NCBI RefSeq assembly: GCF_030056575.1
Contig: NZ_JASHHX010000007.1
Coordinates: forward strand, 1-64,000
Length of the DNA: 64,000 nt
DNA from: Rhodoblastus sp. 17X3
GTDB taxonomy: Bacteria; Pseudomonadota; Alphaproteobacteria; Rhizobiales; Beijerinckiaceae
Direction: 5' to 3'
The notes beneath the pieces are model-generated. The model ran no database searches. It saw nothing but the letters and a program-made list of their open reading frames with translations, and was not told the origin of the DNA. Of this stretch, positions 38,065-45,336 are shown piece after piece (the stretch's first letter is position 1; the number at the start of each line of letters is the position of its first letter). Made by a program: the position numbers and the translations under genes.

Positions 38065-38358
38065 GCCCATCGAAAATTCTGGCGATGTTTTGCGCCAAGT
38101 TGCGCCCGTCTCGCGTCAACGTGGCGATTAATCGACGCAATCCAGCTAGTGGTGAAAATCACACGCTTGGCACCACGATGCGATGACCGCGATCGTCCCA
38201 AGTTGACCGTTGCGGAAAGGGCGATAACTCGGTTGCTTCGCTTCCAGACGGGAGCCGCAACGGCGCTCGGGAAGGAACGATTGTATAAGAAACGCCCGCC
38301 CACTGATTCAGGGGCGGGTGCTATTCCGTCTGCAGGTCAGGGCCAGGAGCTTCGAGTA
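38065..38358. other. Intergenic region with a pilin terminator
   Basis: About 290 bases between the convergent lipoprotein and pilin genes. It contains the hairpin at 38293-38320 and no further recognisable gene. Confidence 0.5.
38293..38320 (-). terminator. Intrinsic terminator of the Flp pilin gene
   Basis: Stem CCCGCCC / GGGCGGG (38295-38301 and 38312-38318) with a 10-base loop. Read leftwards it is followed by GCGTTTCTTATAC. Confidence 0.65.
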
Positions 38359-38523
38359 TCAGTTCAGGGCGTTGGAGACCGACGCGAACTTGGTGTTGAG
38401 CTTGGTGCCGACCGAGGTCAGGACAGTGATGCAGACGACCGAGATCAGCGCGGCGATCAAACCGTATTCAATTGCGGTGGCGCCGGACTGATCCTTCACG
38501 AAACGGGTGAAAAGCGACTTCAT
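38359..38523 (-). CDS. Flp/Fap-type IVb pilin
   Basis: 54-aa major pilin of the Flp (tight adherence) type. It begins MKSLFTRFVKDQSGATAIEY; processing is expected in the QSGATAIEYGLIAAL segment, after Gly and before the conserved Glu-Tyr pair, leaving a hydrophobic N-terminal helix. A purine-rich GGAGCAAAAA precedes the ATG. It is a single gene: no prepilin peptidase or Tad secretion genes accompany it here, so assembly must rely on genes elsewhere. Being inside the tRNA-Ser element is unusual for a pilin. Confidence 0.9.
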   Translation of the reverse strand: MKSLFTRFVKDQSGATAIEYGLIAALISVVCITVLTSVGTKLNTKFASVSNALN

Positions 38524-39043
38524 TTTTTGCTCCTTGAGTTCTGTTCTTCGCGCCGAGATGTGCTCGCATTCGACCGCGATAGACCCAACGTAGCTTGCCT
38601 AGCTTTCTAGCTCGTTAAGTTGTAAGCTAATATTATGCGACCGAATCTTTTCGTTATGCGGTGGTTAACGAGTAGTATATTATTATCTAATGATAATACA
38701 TGTGTATGAATTAAAAAACACCCACCATCCGAGCAGAGGTGGGTGTTTGCTTTTTTAGTTAGATCAGGAGTCGCATGAACAAATATACGCTATCATAGGC
38801 TGCCGAAACTCAAACCATCTGTCTGATATAGAGTTAATTTTATCCATCGAAACCAAGCCATGCCTGCTTGGCGCCCTTTCGCCCGACATTCGGCCTACGA
38901 TCGGATTTCTACCCATCCTTGCCCTTCGGCCTGTGACGGCTTCCCGCCGTTTTGCGTCGTTCGCTGGCGGGAACCAAGTGTTAGATTTTAACCACTAGTT
39001 GCAAGGCTTAGCTACAGCCTGCAATCGAAAACAGTTGGCAAAA
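38524..39043. other. AT-rich intergenic region
   Basis: Roughly 500 bases with low GC in its left part (runs such as TATATTATTATCTAATGATA), which probably contains the pilin promoter. It also holds a strong hairpin at 38716-38755. No gene recognised on either strand. Confidence 0.5.
38716..38755. terminator. Intrinsic terminator, probably of the element operon
   Basis: 11-bp perfect stem AAACACCCACC / GGTGGGTGTTT with an 11-base loop, T-run on the right (GCTTTTTTAG) and A-run on the left (TTAAAA), so it can work in both directions. It is the first terminator met by transcription leaving the leftward element operon. Confidence 0.8.
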
Positions 39044-39643
39044 TTACCTCAAAAATCGCGCCAAACACATAATAAGTTGTTGATTGCAAATAGATTCGTA
39101 GCGATTTATTCTTTTGATTTTTCTTTCGTAAGTTCGCCAATGCATCCCCTTTGGCTTTTCAGGCATGGGATCGCCGTACGAAAGCTCCCAATCCTCGCCG
39201 CCTAACTTGCGCCGGACGTGCCGCGCTTGTGTTATCGCGCGATCATGCCATGTCTCAAATTGCGAGCCATATGCGACACGCCGCCCCCAGGCTTGCCGGC
39301 TGGCGAATGCGCTTGCGCCATAGGGCCGCCAGAGAACCGAAACAAGGCAATGCAGCCTTGGGCAAACAAAATACCATTGCCGCCCGCCGAAATGGCGTGA
39401 CTGGCTTTCGAGCGCGATTTCTTGCCGGCGCCCGTCCACTTCCAATTCGAGCCAGCCATAGCTTTTGCCGCACATATGCGCGGTCATGACGCCTGCCGCA
39501 CTTTCATCGCTTGAATAGACATTGGCCCACCGGATCGAGGCCCGGCAGGTCGAGCCGGGCCGCAATACGCCATCGCGAATAAGTTTGTTCAGGTCGAGCT
39601 TAAGGCCATCCTCCAACCGCGCCCGCCAGCGATCACGCGCCAT
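39044..39643 (-). CDS. Hypothetical protein, last gene of the element operon
   Basis: 199-aa soluble protein of unknown function. It begins MARDRWRARLEDGLKLDLNK. The middle part GGRQWYFVCPRLHCLVSVLW has the look of a degenerate zinc-ribbon: in island-encoded relatives this segment is followed by CxxC pairs, here mostly lost. The second half is basic and helical (HDRAITQARHVRRKLGG). It overlaps the preceding gene by 11 bases and so belongs to the element operon. Its lower GC near the C-terminus matches the flanking AT-rich DNA. Confidence 0.65.
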   Translation of the reverse strand: MARDRWRARLEDGLKLDLNKLIRDGVLRPGSTCRASIRWANVYSSDESAAGVMTAHMCGKSYGWLELEVDGRRQEIALESQSRHFGGRQWYFVCPRLHCLVSVLWRPYGASAFASRQAWGRRVAYGSQFETWHDRAITQARHVRRKLGGEDWELSYGDPMPEKPKGMHWRTYERKIKRINRYESICNQQLIMCLARFLR

Positions 39644-40142
39644 CGTTCATGCCCATTTCATTTCGTTCGATAATCCGGCCATCGCTCAAGCGCACATGGT
39701 CCGGCCCGTATGCTTCTACCGGCGTGCCTTGCAACCGCCAGACCAGGCCGCCGGGAATGCCGGCGCGCGGAACATCGAAAAGCTCGCCAGCCGTCCAAGC
39801 CCATTCGCTTTCCGATACCCAGCCCCAGCCGTCGAAAAAGCGCCCGCCATCGTCCAGCGCCCGGCGCCAGTCGTCATCCGAAACCCGCATCGGCTTTTGA
39901 TGGTTCAGCCGCGCCCAAGCGTCGAGATAGGGCGCCGGGATTACGCCAGCGCAAAGCGCCGCGCGTTCCTCGATTGCGTCCCGCACGAATTCGGCCAAGG
40001 CGTCATTGCCCGGCGCGTTCCGGCAAAATCCCCCACCTTGGGGACTGACAAAACTGACAGAAGCCCCTTTTGTCAGTTCTGTCAGTTTGTCCGGTAGGGG
40101 CGTTTCGGCAATTCTGGCCTTCAATCGGGCAAGGTAGCTCAT
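39633..40142 (-). CDS. Hypothetical protein of the element operon
   Basis: 169-aa soluble protein of unknown function. ATG 40142 (MSYLARLKARIAETPL) overlaps the stop of the DUF3987 gene in an ATGA arrangement. The N-terminal third (KLTELTKGASVSFVSPQGGG) resembles linker sequences common next to primase-like proteins in phage-type elements. The middle is acidic and aromatic (DDWRRALDDGGRFFDGWGW), and the end has EAYGPDHVRLSDGRIIERNE. A DNA-processing role alongside DUF3987 is possible from context only. Confidence 0.65.
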   Translation of the reverse strand: MSYLARLKARIAETPLPDKLTELTKGASVSFVSPQGGGFCRNAPGNDALAEFVRDAIEERAALCAGVIPAPYLDAWARLNHQKPMRVSDDDWRRALDDGGRFFDGWGWVSESEWAWTAGELFDVPRAGIPGGLVWRLQGTPVEAYGPDHVRLSDGRIIERNEMGMNDGA

Positions 40143-41761
40143 GCGCGCGCCCACTTCGGATTGATGGCGTAGCTTGCCCGCGTGCGCCCGCCGGTCGGAA
40201 CCGTCCGCAATTCCAGCCAATCGCAATCCGTCAGCAGATCAAGACCGGCCTGCACCTGTTCCCGGTCGGACAGATGCGCCCATGCGCGCCGGTAAATGTC
40301 GCGCGCCGTGAAGCCGTCCGACAATTCGCCGCGCTGGATCCGGGACAGGATGGCCTTTGCGCTGGCGGTTTCCGCTTCGCTGGCGGCGCCATAGGCCCGC
40401 CGCGCGTGGGTTTCCAGATATTCGGCAAAGGCCAGCGCCCGCAACAGCGCCGCCTCTCCAATCGCGCCGGCGCCGTCCGCAAGATGGCCGATCAACGCCA
40501 GACCGGGAACAAGCTTTCGATATTTGGACAGGTGGCTTTCCAGCGCGGGCGAAAGATCATTGGAGCGCAGCCGGGCTTCAAGGCCCGCCCGCCATTCCTC
40601 GAAAAGCCCTTGCGCCGCATTGTCGAAGCGCAGGAAGGGCAATTGCTCGAATGGGTCGCGCTCGCATCCGATGGCGTCCGGGTCCAGAGCGTCGAGCCGC
40701 GTGAACGTCTCGAAAGCCGCCGTGCGGGCCGCGCTATCGGGATAGCGATCCACATTGCGCCAGTCCGGGCTTTGATCCGGCCAAACCAGCAGGCCGAACC
40801 GTTGAATCAGACCATCGTCGCCGGCGCCGCCGCTGGCGCGTCGAATATATTCGGCAATGCGCCCCGGTTGCGTCGAGCCAAGCAGGCTCAGGCAAGCCGC
40901 CTCGATATGCGTCCGGCCTCGAATGATCCGGTCGAACGTATAACCGCCCGTTCCATTCCATGCCGTGAGAAAGAAGCCGCGCGCCGCCGCGCTGTCTTCC
41001 CGGTCGAGAGTTTTCAGCAGCGAGACCAGTTCATCGCGGAAAGCCAGAACGCCGTTCGGGTTGTCCGCCATGATCGCGCCAAGGGCCTCATAGGTGCAAT
41101 CATTGACGACATAGCGCCGGGCCTTGGGTTCTTCCGGTTCCGGCAATTCGAGCAAGGCCGAAACCTGCTTTTCGCCCCTCTTGAGCGCCGCCCGAACATT
41201 CTTCGCCGCGTCTTCCTTCGCCAGCTTGTGCGCTTCGGCTTCAATGGCAAAAGCCTTCGCCGCCTTGTCGTTTTCCTCTCTGACTTGCGCGTCGAGCCGG
41301 TTAAGCGGCTTTAACGCTTCCGCCATCGCTGGCGACTTCATCGCGCCGGGCCGTCCGATAATGCAGGCCCATAGGTTCGGGACTTCAAGCCAATCGGTCT
41401 TGCGTTGCGGGCGAACGCCAATCTTGCGCCCGATGGCGGCGCCAAGCGCGACCATTGCCGCCACGGCGACAAAATCAGGCGGGCATTGCATCCGCTCCGC
41501 AATGTCCCGCACCCAGGGCGCGAGACAGTCCGGCAAATAGGCATAGTCGAACGGCGCGACGGGCAAGAGGCCATCGGGAAGCGGTTTAGGGTCCGGCCAA
41601 TGGTCCCGCGCCGGCGCCATAGCCGGGCTGGCAGCGAAGGACGGGGCCGAAGCTTGCCCGCGCCCGTCGTTGTTTTGGCTCACCCAATCGAGATTGGCTT
41701 TGGCGAAATAGGCGTTGCGCTTTTCGGGCGACCAACTGTCAAAGTCGGAAAGGTCGGTCAC
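40139..41761 (-). CDS. DUF3987 (YfjI-like) primase/helicase-type protein
   Basis: 540-aa protein of the DUF3987 family, found in prophages, satellites and integrative elements, often at the position of a replication primase-helicase. After a ~50-residue N-terminal segment, the core contains a P-loop-like IIGRPGAMKSPAM (Lys-Ser of Walker A) near residue 140. Next come FRDELVSLLKTLDRED, corresponding to the DUF3987 acidic (Walker B-like) segment, and LLGSTQPGRIAEYIRRASGG. A helical C-terminal domain follows. No separate primase domain is visible. Coupled by overlaps to the genes on both sides, it is probably the element's replication protein. Confidence 0.82.
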   Translation of the reverse strand: MTDLSDFDSWSPEKRNAYFAKANLDWVSQNNDGRGQASAPSFAASPAMAPARDHWPDPKPLPDGLLPVAPFDYAYLPDCLAPWVRDIAERMQCPPDFVAVAAMVALGAAIGRKIGVRPQRKTDWLEVPNLWACIIGRPGAMKSPAMAEALKPLNRLDAQVREENDKAAKAFAIEAEAHKLAKEDAAKNVRAALKRGEKQVSALLELPEPEEPKARRYVVNDCTYEALGAIMADNPNGVLAFRDELVSLLKTLDREDSAAARGFFLTAWNGTGGYTFDRIIRGRTHIEAACLSLLGSTQPGRIAEYIRRASGGAGDDGLIQRFGLLVWPDQSPDWRNVDRYPDSAARTAAFETFTRLDALDPDAIGCERDPFEQLPFLRFDNAAQGLFEEWRAGLEARLRSNDLSPALESHLSKYRKLVPGLALIGHLADGAGAIGEAALLRALAFAEYLETHARRAYGAASEAETASAKAILSRIQRGELSDGFTARDIYRRAWAHLSDREQVQAGLDLLTDCDWLELRTVPTGGRTRASYAINPKWARA

Positions 41762-41982
41762 TTCACGATCCTTTCCACCAGCCGCACGATTTCCCGCGCC
41801 TCTTCCAACGCATCCGCGACAAGACGCAATTTGGAGAAGGCTTCGGCGCAGTCGCCGCGCTGCATCGCGCCTTCGGCCAAGAGGCCATTAATTCCGATCA
41901 ACCGCGCGGCAGCCATGATGCCATCGCCGGCGATCAGGCCGGTAACCGCCACCCGGTCTTTAGCTTCGAGGGCGTGGGTCAT
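41758..41982 (-). CDS. Small helical protein of the element operon
   Basis: 74-aa protein beginning MTHALEAKDRVAVTGL, helical and acidic, ending REIVRLVERIVK. The start ATG overlaps the stop of the upstream small gene, and its own stop overlaps the start of the DUF3987 gene (41758-41761), so it is tightly coupled. No family recognised. Confidence 0.6.
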   Translation of the reverse strand: MTHALEAKDRVAVTGLIAGDGIMAAARLIGINGLLAEGAMQRGDCAEAFSKLRLVADALEEAREIVRLVERIVK

Positions 41983-42197
41983 CCGATAACCCTCCCCAGG
42001 CCAGCAAGAGCGGCAACCGCTTGCGCCAGAGGCATGGCGAGGCGATAGCGCCGGGCAATGAACAGCGCAGCAAAATCGGCTTCCGCGTTCGGGCTGGCGA
42101 TGGTAAGAATGGTCTCGTTGCGAACGACTTCCGCCCGGTCCAATCCGCTTGCCAGAGCGCGGGCCGGGCGACTTCGCATTTCCGGGGCGCCGGTCAT
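41979..42197 (-). CDS. Small protein of the element operon
   Basis: 72-aa protein beginning MTGAPEMRSRPARALASG, with a central LTIASPNAEADFAALFIARR segment and a hydrophobic end. It is coupled by ATGA overlaps to the excisionase gene upstream and the 74-aa gene downstream. No family recognised. Confidence 0.58.
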   Translation of the reverse strand: MTGAPEMRSRPARALASGLDRAEVVRNETILTIASPNAEADFAALFIARRYRLAMPLAQAVAALAGLGRVIG

Positions 42198-42376
42198 TTC
42201 GCGCCTCCTGCAATCAGAGCTTCCGCCGCTTCTACGGGGATTAGCCGGCGCCCGCCGACGAGGACGGTCTTAAGCTTGCCCGCCTTCATCAGCTTGTAAA
42301 TCGTCGATCTCGATAGGCCATAAGCCGCGCAGGCCTCTGTGACGCGATAGGCCCGCTTTTCGGTTTTCGATTGCAT
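42194..42376 (-). CDS. AlpA/excisionase-like helix-turn-helix protein
   Basis: 60-aa DNA-binding protein of the MerR-like excisionase fold (AlpA / HTH_17 type): RVTEACAAYGLSRSTIYKLM, then KAGKLKTVLVGGRRLIPVEA. The SRSTIYKL recognition helix and the wing VGGRRLIP are clear. Proteins like this act as recombination directionality factors or as activators of integrase genes. ATG 42376 (MQSKTEKRAYRV), preceded by GGTGGAA, is chosen over longer in-frame starts at 42421 and 42466. Confidence 0.82.
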   Translation of the reverse strand: MQSKTEKRAYRVTEACAAYGLSRSTIYKLMKAGKLKTVLVGGRRLIPVEAAEALIAGGAK

Positions 42377-42466
42377 TGTTCCACCGTCCCTATGGGGTTG
42401 CGATGGTGCTGCATTATCCATAGTTTTTCGCCGCTGGCGAAAGCTCCGCATCAAATATTGCGGCAA

Positions 42467-42952
42467 TTATTTTTTGTTGTTTTTCATATCTTTAAGTTTG
42501 CGTTTTCGGCGATCTATCGTTGACCCCGAAACACCTTCGGACTGGGCTAGATCGGAATTTGTGACCTTTTTTCGCTTTTCCCCAGCGGCAGGGATCGGCT
42601 TTTTGCTGGCGAGGCGATCCAGTTCAGCGGGAAGACTATAAGCATCGTAAACCTCTCGCACGGCCCCGCGAACTGTATCGCTTTTGGAGGGGCGCCCCGG
42701 AGCGCGGCTCGGCCTTTTCACCAATTGCAGGAGAGAAGACCCTATCGGCTCCAAAGCGCTCGCCAGTGCGTTGCGAATTTCGCGCGAGATTGGCGCGTCC
42801 GAATCAAGAAGCGCGACCAAAGCAGCTTGCCCGCCCGAAAGATCGGCTTCGCTGACAACCAACTGCTTGCCCGCCGCCGTCTTGGAAATGGTTCTTTGGA
42901 TTGGGTTTCTGTCTTTCAACCAATCAATGATGAGGGTCTCGACTGGGTTCAT
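42467..42952 (-). CDS. Hypothetical protein of the element operon
   Basis: 161-aa soluble protein beginning MNPVETLIIDWLKDRNP. The second half is strongly basic, with RPSRAPGRPSKSDTVRGAV and a C-terminal segment NSDLAQSEGVSGSTIDRRKR that reads like a small helix-turn-helix, ending KDMKNNKK. DNA binding is therefore plausible. It starts 3 bases after the next upstream gene. No family recognised. Confidence 0.62.
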   Translation of the reverse strand: MNPVETLIIDWLKDRNPIQRTISKTAAGKQLVVSEADLSGGQAALVALLDSDAPISREIRNALASALEPIGSSLLQLVKRPSRAPGRPSKSDTVRGAVREVYDAYSLPAELDRLASKKPIPAAGEKRKKVTNSDLAQSEGVSGSTIDRRKRKLKDMKNNKK

Positions 42953-42955
42953 TCT

Positions 42956-43330
42956 CTATTCTTCCCTTATCCCCAGAAACCGCCGTCCAATCGCGTGGCG
43001 AATTTCTTCCGGCATGGCGAACGCCATCTTGATCCAGTGCGCGACTGGATCGCGCTCCAATGCCCGATCTTCCGCAAACCCCTTGAGCATCAGCCCGGCG
43101 ATATAGCGCGCGTCCTTTTCGGTCCTGGCGGGCAATTCGTAAGGATCTTCGCCCGCGCGATGAATCACGCAAACCCAGCTTCGACGCTTGCGCCCCTCGC
43201 GGACGACATAGGCCGCATAGGCGATAGGAAGCCGCTCAGGGAATTGCAGGACGCGCCCGCCAGCGCCTGAGGGACGGCGCTGTGCAGGTCTAGCGTCGCG
43301 CCGATCAGGGAAAGCGCAAACCTCATTCAT
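42956..43330 (-). CDS. Hypothetical protein coupled to the integrase
   Basis: 124-aa protein. ATG 43330 (MNEVCAFPDRRDAR) overlaps the integrase stop (ATGA). The core is a small alpha/beta domain: IAYAAYVVREGRKRRSWVCV, IHRAGEDPYELPARTEKDAR and AGLMLKGFAEDRALERDPVA. Its position directly behind the integrase suggests an accessory role in the element. No family recognised. Confidence 0.62.
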   Translation of the reverse strand: MNEVCAFPDRRDARPAQRRPSGAGGRVLQFPERLPIAYAAYVVREGRKRRSWVCVIHRAGEDPYELPARTEKDARYIAGLMLKGFAEDRALERDPVAHWIKMAFAMPEEIRHAIGRRFLGIREE

Positions 43331-44532
43331 TGTGCGGCCTTGCCGATGGAAACGACATTCGACGCCAAGCCCGGATCGCAATATTTCGCCCACGCCGCCA
43401 TGAGAGAACGACGCTTTTCGAGCGCGTCAGAGCGCCGGTAAGCCTGTTCGGCCTTGTCGCCAATGACGTGAGCGAGAGCGGCTTCCGCGACCTCGCGCGC
43501 GAATTGGGTTTCATTGCCCGCCCAATCGCGGAAAGCTGACCGGAAACCGTGAACCGTCACGTCCACGTCCATCCGGCGCAAAAGCATGTCCATCGCCATG
43601 ACCGAAAGCGGCTTGTCGCCTTTGGCGCCGGCAAAGATAAATTCGCAGGTTTTCGCCTTTTCCAGCGTCTTGACGATTTCCGCTGCGCGATCCGAAAGCG
43701 GGGCGCGATGCGCGCGTTGCGCCTTCATCCGCTCCGCCGGGATCGTCCAGATTTTCTTTTCCAGATCGAATTCGGACCACCGCGCGCCCCGGACCTCGCC
43801 CGACCTCGCCGCGCTCAGGATCGTGAATTCCAGCGCCAGCGCCGCCGTTGCATCGCGCTCGCGCAATCGCGCCAAAAAGGCCGGAACCTCGGAATAAGGC
43901 ATTGCCGCATGATGGCCGCGCGTGAGCTTCTGACGTTTCGGCAAGAGCTTGTCGAGATGGCCACGCCAGCGCGCCGGATTAGCCTCATTGCGCGGAATGT
44001 GACCTTTCGCGCGCGCCGCATCCAAAACCGCTTCGATCCGCCCGCGCAACCGTGACGCGGTTTCCGGCTTTTCGAGCCAGATCGGTTGCAGCACGCCCAA
44101 GACCGCTTCCGTGTCGATTTCTTCCACCGGAAGGTTACGAATGCTGGCGCAATAAGTTTCGCCCAGCGTCATCGTCCATTGCGCCGTGTGTTTGTCGTTC
44201 CGCCATTCCGCCGACTTGGCCGCAATGAGTGAGTCGGCTATCTGTCCGAAGGTCGGACGGTTCAGAAAGGCTTCCCGCGCAGCCTTTCTTTCGAGCGAGG
44301 GGCTTTTGCCTTCCGCGACCATTTTACGGGCTTCAAGCGCCTTCGCCCTCGCTTCGGCCAAGCCGACCAGATCGCGGCTACCCAACCCGGCTTCCGTCAC
44401 CTTTCCGCGCCACGAATAGCGAAAAACCCATTTGCTGGCGCCTGTCGCGGACACTACAAGATAAAGACCGTCGCCGTCGCCGTATCGCCCCGGCTTTGTT
44501 GTCGCCGCCGCTCGTGTTGTCAGCTTGCCCAT
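43327..44532 (-). CDS. int: Tyrosine-type site-specific integrase (DUF4102 arm-binding type)
   Basis: Catalyses integration and excision of the element at tRNA-Ser(GCU). The 401-aa protein has the N-terminal Arm/DUF4102 domain (KPGRYGDGDGLYLVVSATGA), a SAM-like core-binding domain, and the catalytic domain with the expected residues: Arg in SAARSGEVRGARW, Lys in the following hairpin, HGFRSAFRDWA (H-x2-R), HVIGDKAEQAY (H) and the nucleophile Tyr in QAYRRSD. ATG 44532 follows AGGAGGG. Its promoter region contains an inverted repeat (44543-44570). It heads a leftward operon that includes the excisionase. Confidence 0.93.
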   Translation of the reverse strand: MGKLTTRAAATTKPGRYGDGDGLYLVVSATGASKWVFRYSWRGKVTEAGLGSRDLVGLAEARAKALEARKMVAEGKSPSLERKAAREAFLNRPTFGQIADSLIAAKSAEWRNDKHTAQWTMTLGETYCASIRNLPVEEIDTEAVLGVLQPIWLEKPETASRLRGRIEAVLDAARAKGHIPRNEANPARWRGHLDKLLPKRQKLTRGHHAAMPYSEVPAFLARLRERDATAALALEFTILSAARSGEVRGARWSEFDLEKKIWTIPAERMKAQRAHRAPLSDRAAEIVKTLEKAKTCEFIFAGAKGDKPLSVMAMDMLLRRMDVDVTVHGFRSAFRDWAGNETQFAREVAEAALAHVIGDKAEQAYRRSDALEKRRSLMAAWAKYCDPGLASNVVSIGKAAQ

Positions 44533-44542
44533 GACGCCCTCC

Positions 44543-44581
44543 TGTAAGACTGAAAACAATTGGTCTTACATTTCGACACGG
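44543..44581. promoter_or_regulatory. Inverted repeat and arm-like site upstream of int
   Basis: TGTAAGAC (44543-44550) and GTCTTACA (44563-44570) form an 8-bp perfect inverted repeat directly upstream of the integrase ribosome binding site. The right arm extends to GTCTTACATTTCGACACGG, a near copy of 37535-37553 at the other end. It may serve as an integrase arm site and as a point of autoregulation. Confidence 0.5.
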
Positions 44582-44690
44582 ATTATGGCGGACGGTTTCG
44601 GACGACGCAAGACGGGATGGCTCTAAGTAGCCTTGTTTTCTAGGGTTTTTGTAGATGGAAGCGGACAAGGGAAAACACTGGTTTGGCGGA

Positions 44691-44709
44691 CTCCGTCTCC
44701 GCCATTATC
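44691..44709. repeat. Attachment site (right direct repeat)
   Basis: CTCCGTCTCCGCCATTATC, identical to the tRNA-Ser 3' end at 37453-37471; it marks the far end of the element. Confidence 0.85.
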
Positions 44710-44750
44710 CGCACCCGTACGAGGGCTCGGGCGCTGGGGCACTGCGCGAG

Positions 44751-45278
44751 ATGTCAATGCGGCGATTTTCGCGAGGCCTTCCAATTTCAACCACCGCTGG
44801 ATTTTGGCGTCTTTGTCGCCGCGCGGCGCTGTGCGCAAGATTGGCGGCGTTCCTCGTCCCCGCCTTTCTTCTCGGCGGCGCCTCCTTAAGCGCGAGGACG
44901 GAGCCTCAGCCCGCTCCCGCCACACAGGCCAAGCCCGCGAAGGCCTCCGCGCCCGCCAAGCGCTCCAGCCCGGTCAAGCCGGCGAAGCCGGCCAAGCCCG
45001 CCGTCCCGACGAAGCCGCCGGCGCAGGACGCAGCCCCCCCGGCGCAACAGCCGGCGCCACCTGCGCCCGATTCGCAAGGCGCCAGTCCGGCGCTCGCTCC
45101 CCAGCGCGCTCCGGTCGATATCGATCCCGAAAAATTGCAGCCTTATAATTTGCCGCCCGCCTCGCGGCAGCGCATGCGCCTGTGTGGCGAGCGCTGGCGC
45201 GACCTCAAGATGGCGGGAAAAAGCGCCGGCCTGACCTGGCGCTCATTCGCCGAGAAATGCCTGCCCGGGCAGGACTGA
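44751..45278 (+). CDS. Exported Pro/Ala/Lys-rich protein
   Basis: 175-aa protein with an N-terminal hydrophobic export segment (LAAFLVPAFLLGGASLSA), then a low-complexity region of Lys-Pro-Ala repeats (PVKPAKPAKPAVPTKPP) of about 70 residues. A conserved C-terminal block RMRLCGERWRDLKMAGKSAG, LTWRSFAEKCLPGQD carries two cysteines. Similar C-terminal domains occur on many small secreted Hyphomicrobiales proteins of unknown function. ATG 44751 (MSMRRF) or 44757 may start translation; the frame is also open upstream to 44655, across the att repeat. Confidence 0.7.
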   Translation: MSMRRFSRGLPISTTAGFWRLCRRAALCARLAAFLVPAFLLGGASLSARTEPQPAPATQAKPAKASAPAKRSSPVKPAKPAKPAVPTKPPAQDAAPPAQQPAPPAPDSQGASPALAPQRAPVDIDPEKLQPYNLPPASRQRMRLCGERWRDLKMAGKSAGLTWRSFAEKCLPGQD

Positions 45279-45336
45279 GCCCGCCTTCAGCATCCCGTCA
45301 TCGAGAACGCCGAAGGCGTGCGAAAACGCGCTTGGT

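Larger units (their letters stand above)
37453..44709. mobile_element. Integrative element in tRNA-Ser(GCU), 7.26 kb
   Basis: Bounded by exact 19-bp direct repeats, one of them the tRNA 3' end. The right half is a leftward operon: tyrosine integrase, two unknown proteins, AlpA-like excisionase, two small proteins, DUF3987 primase/helicase-like protein and two unknown proteins, mostly with ATGA-type overlaps. The left end, next to the tRNA, holds a lipoprotein and a Flp pilin. No capsid, relaxase or type IV secretion gene is present. A satellite-like or mobilisable genomic island is the best fit. Unusually, the integrase lies at the end away from the tRNA. Confidence 0.8.
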
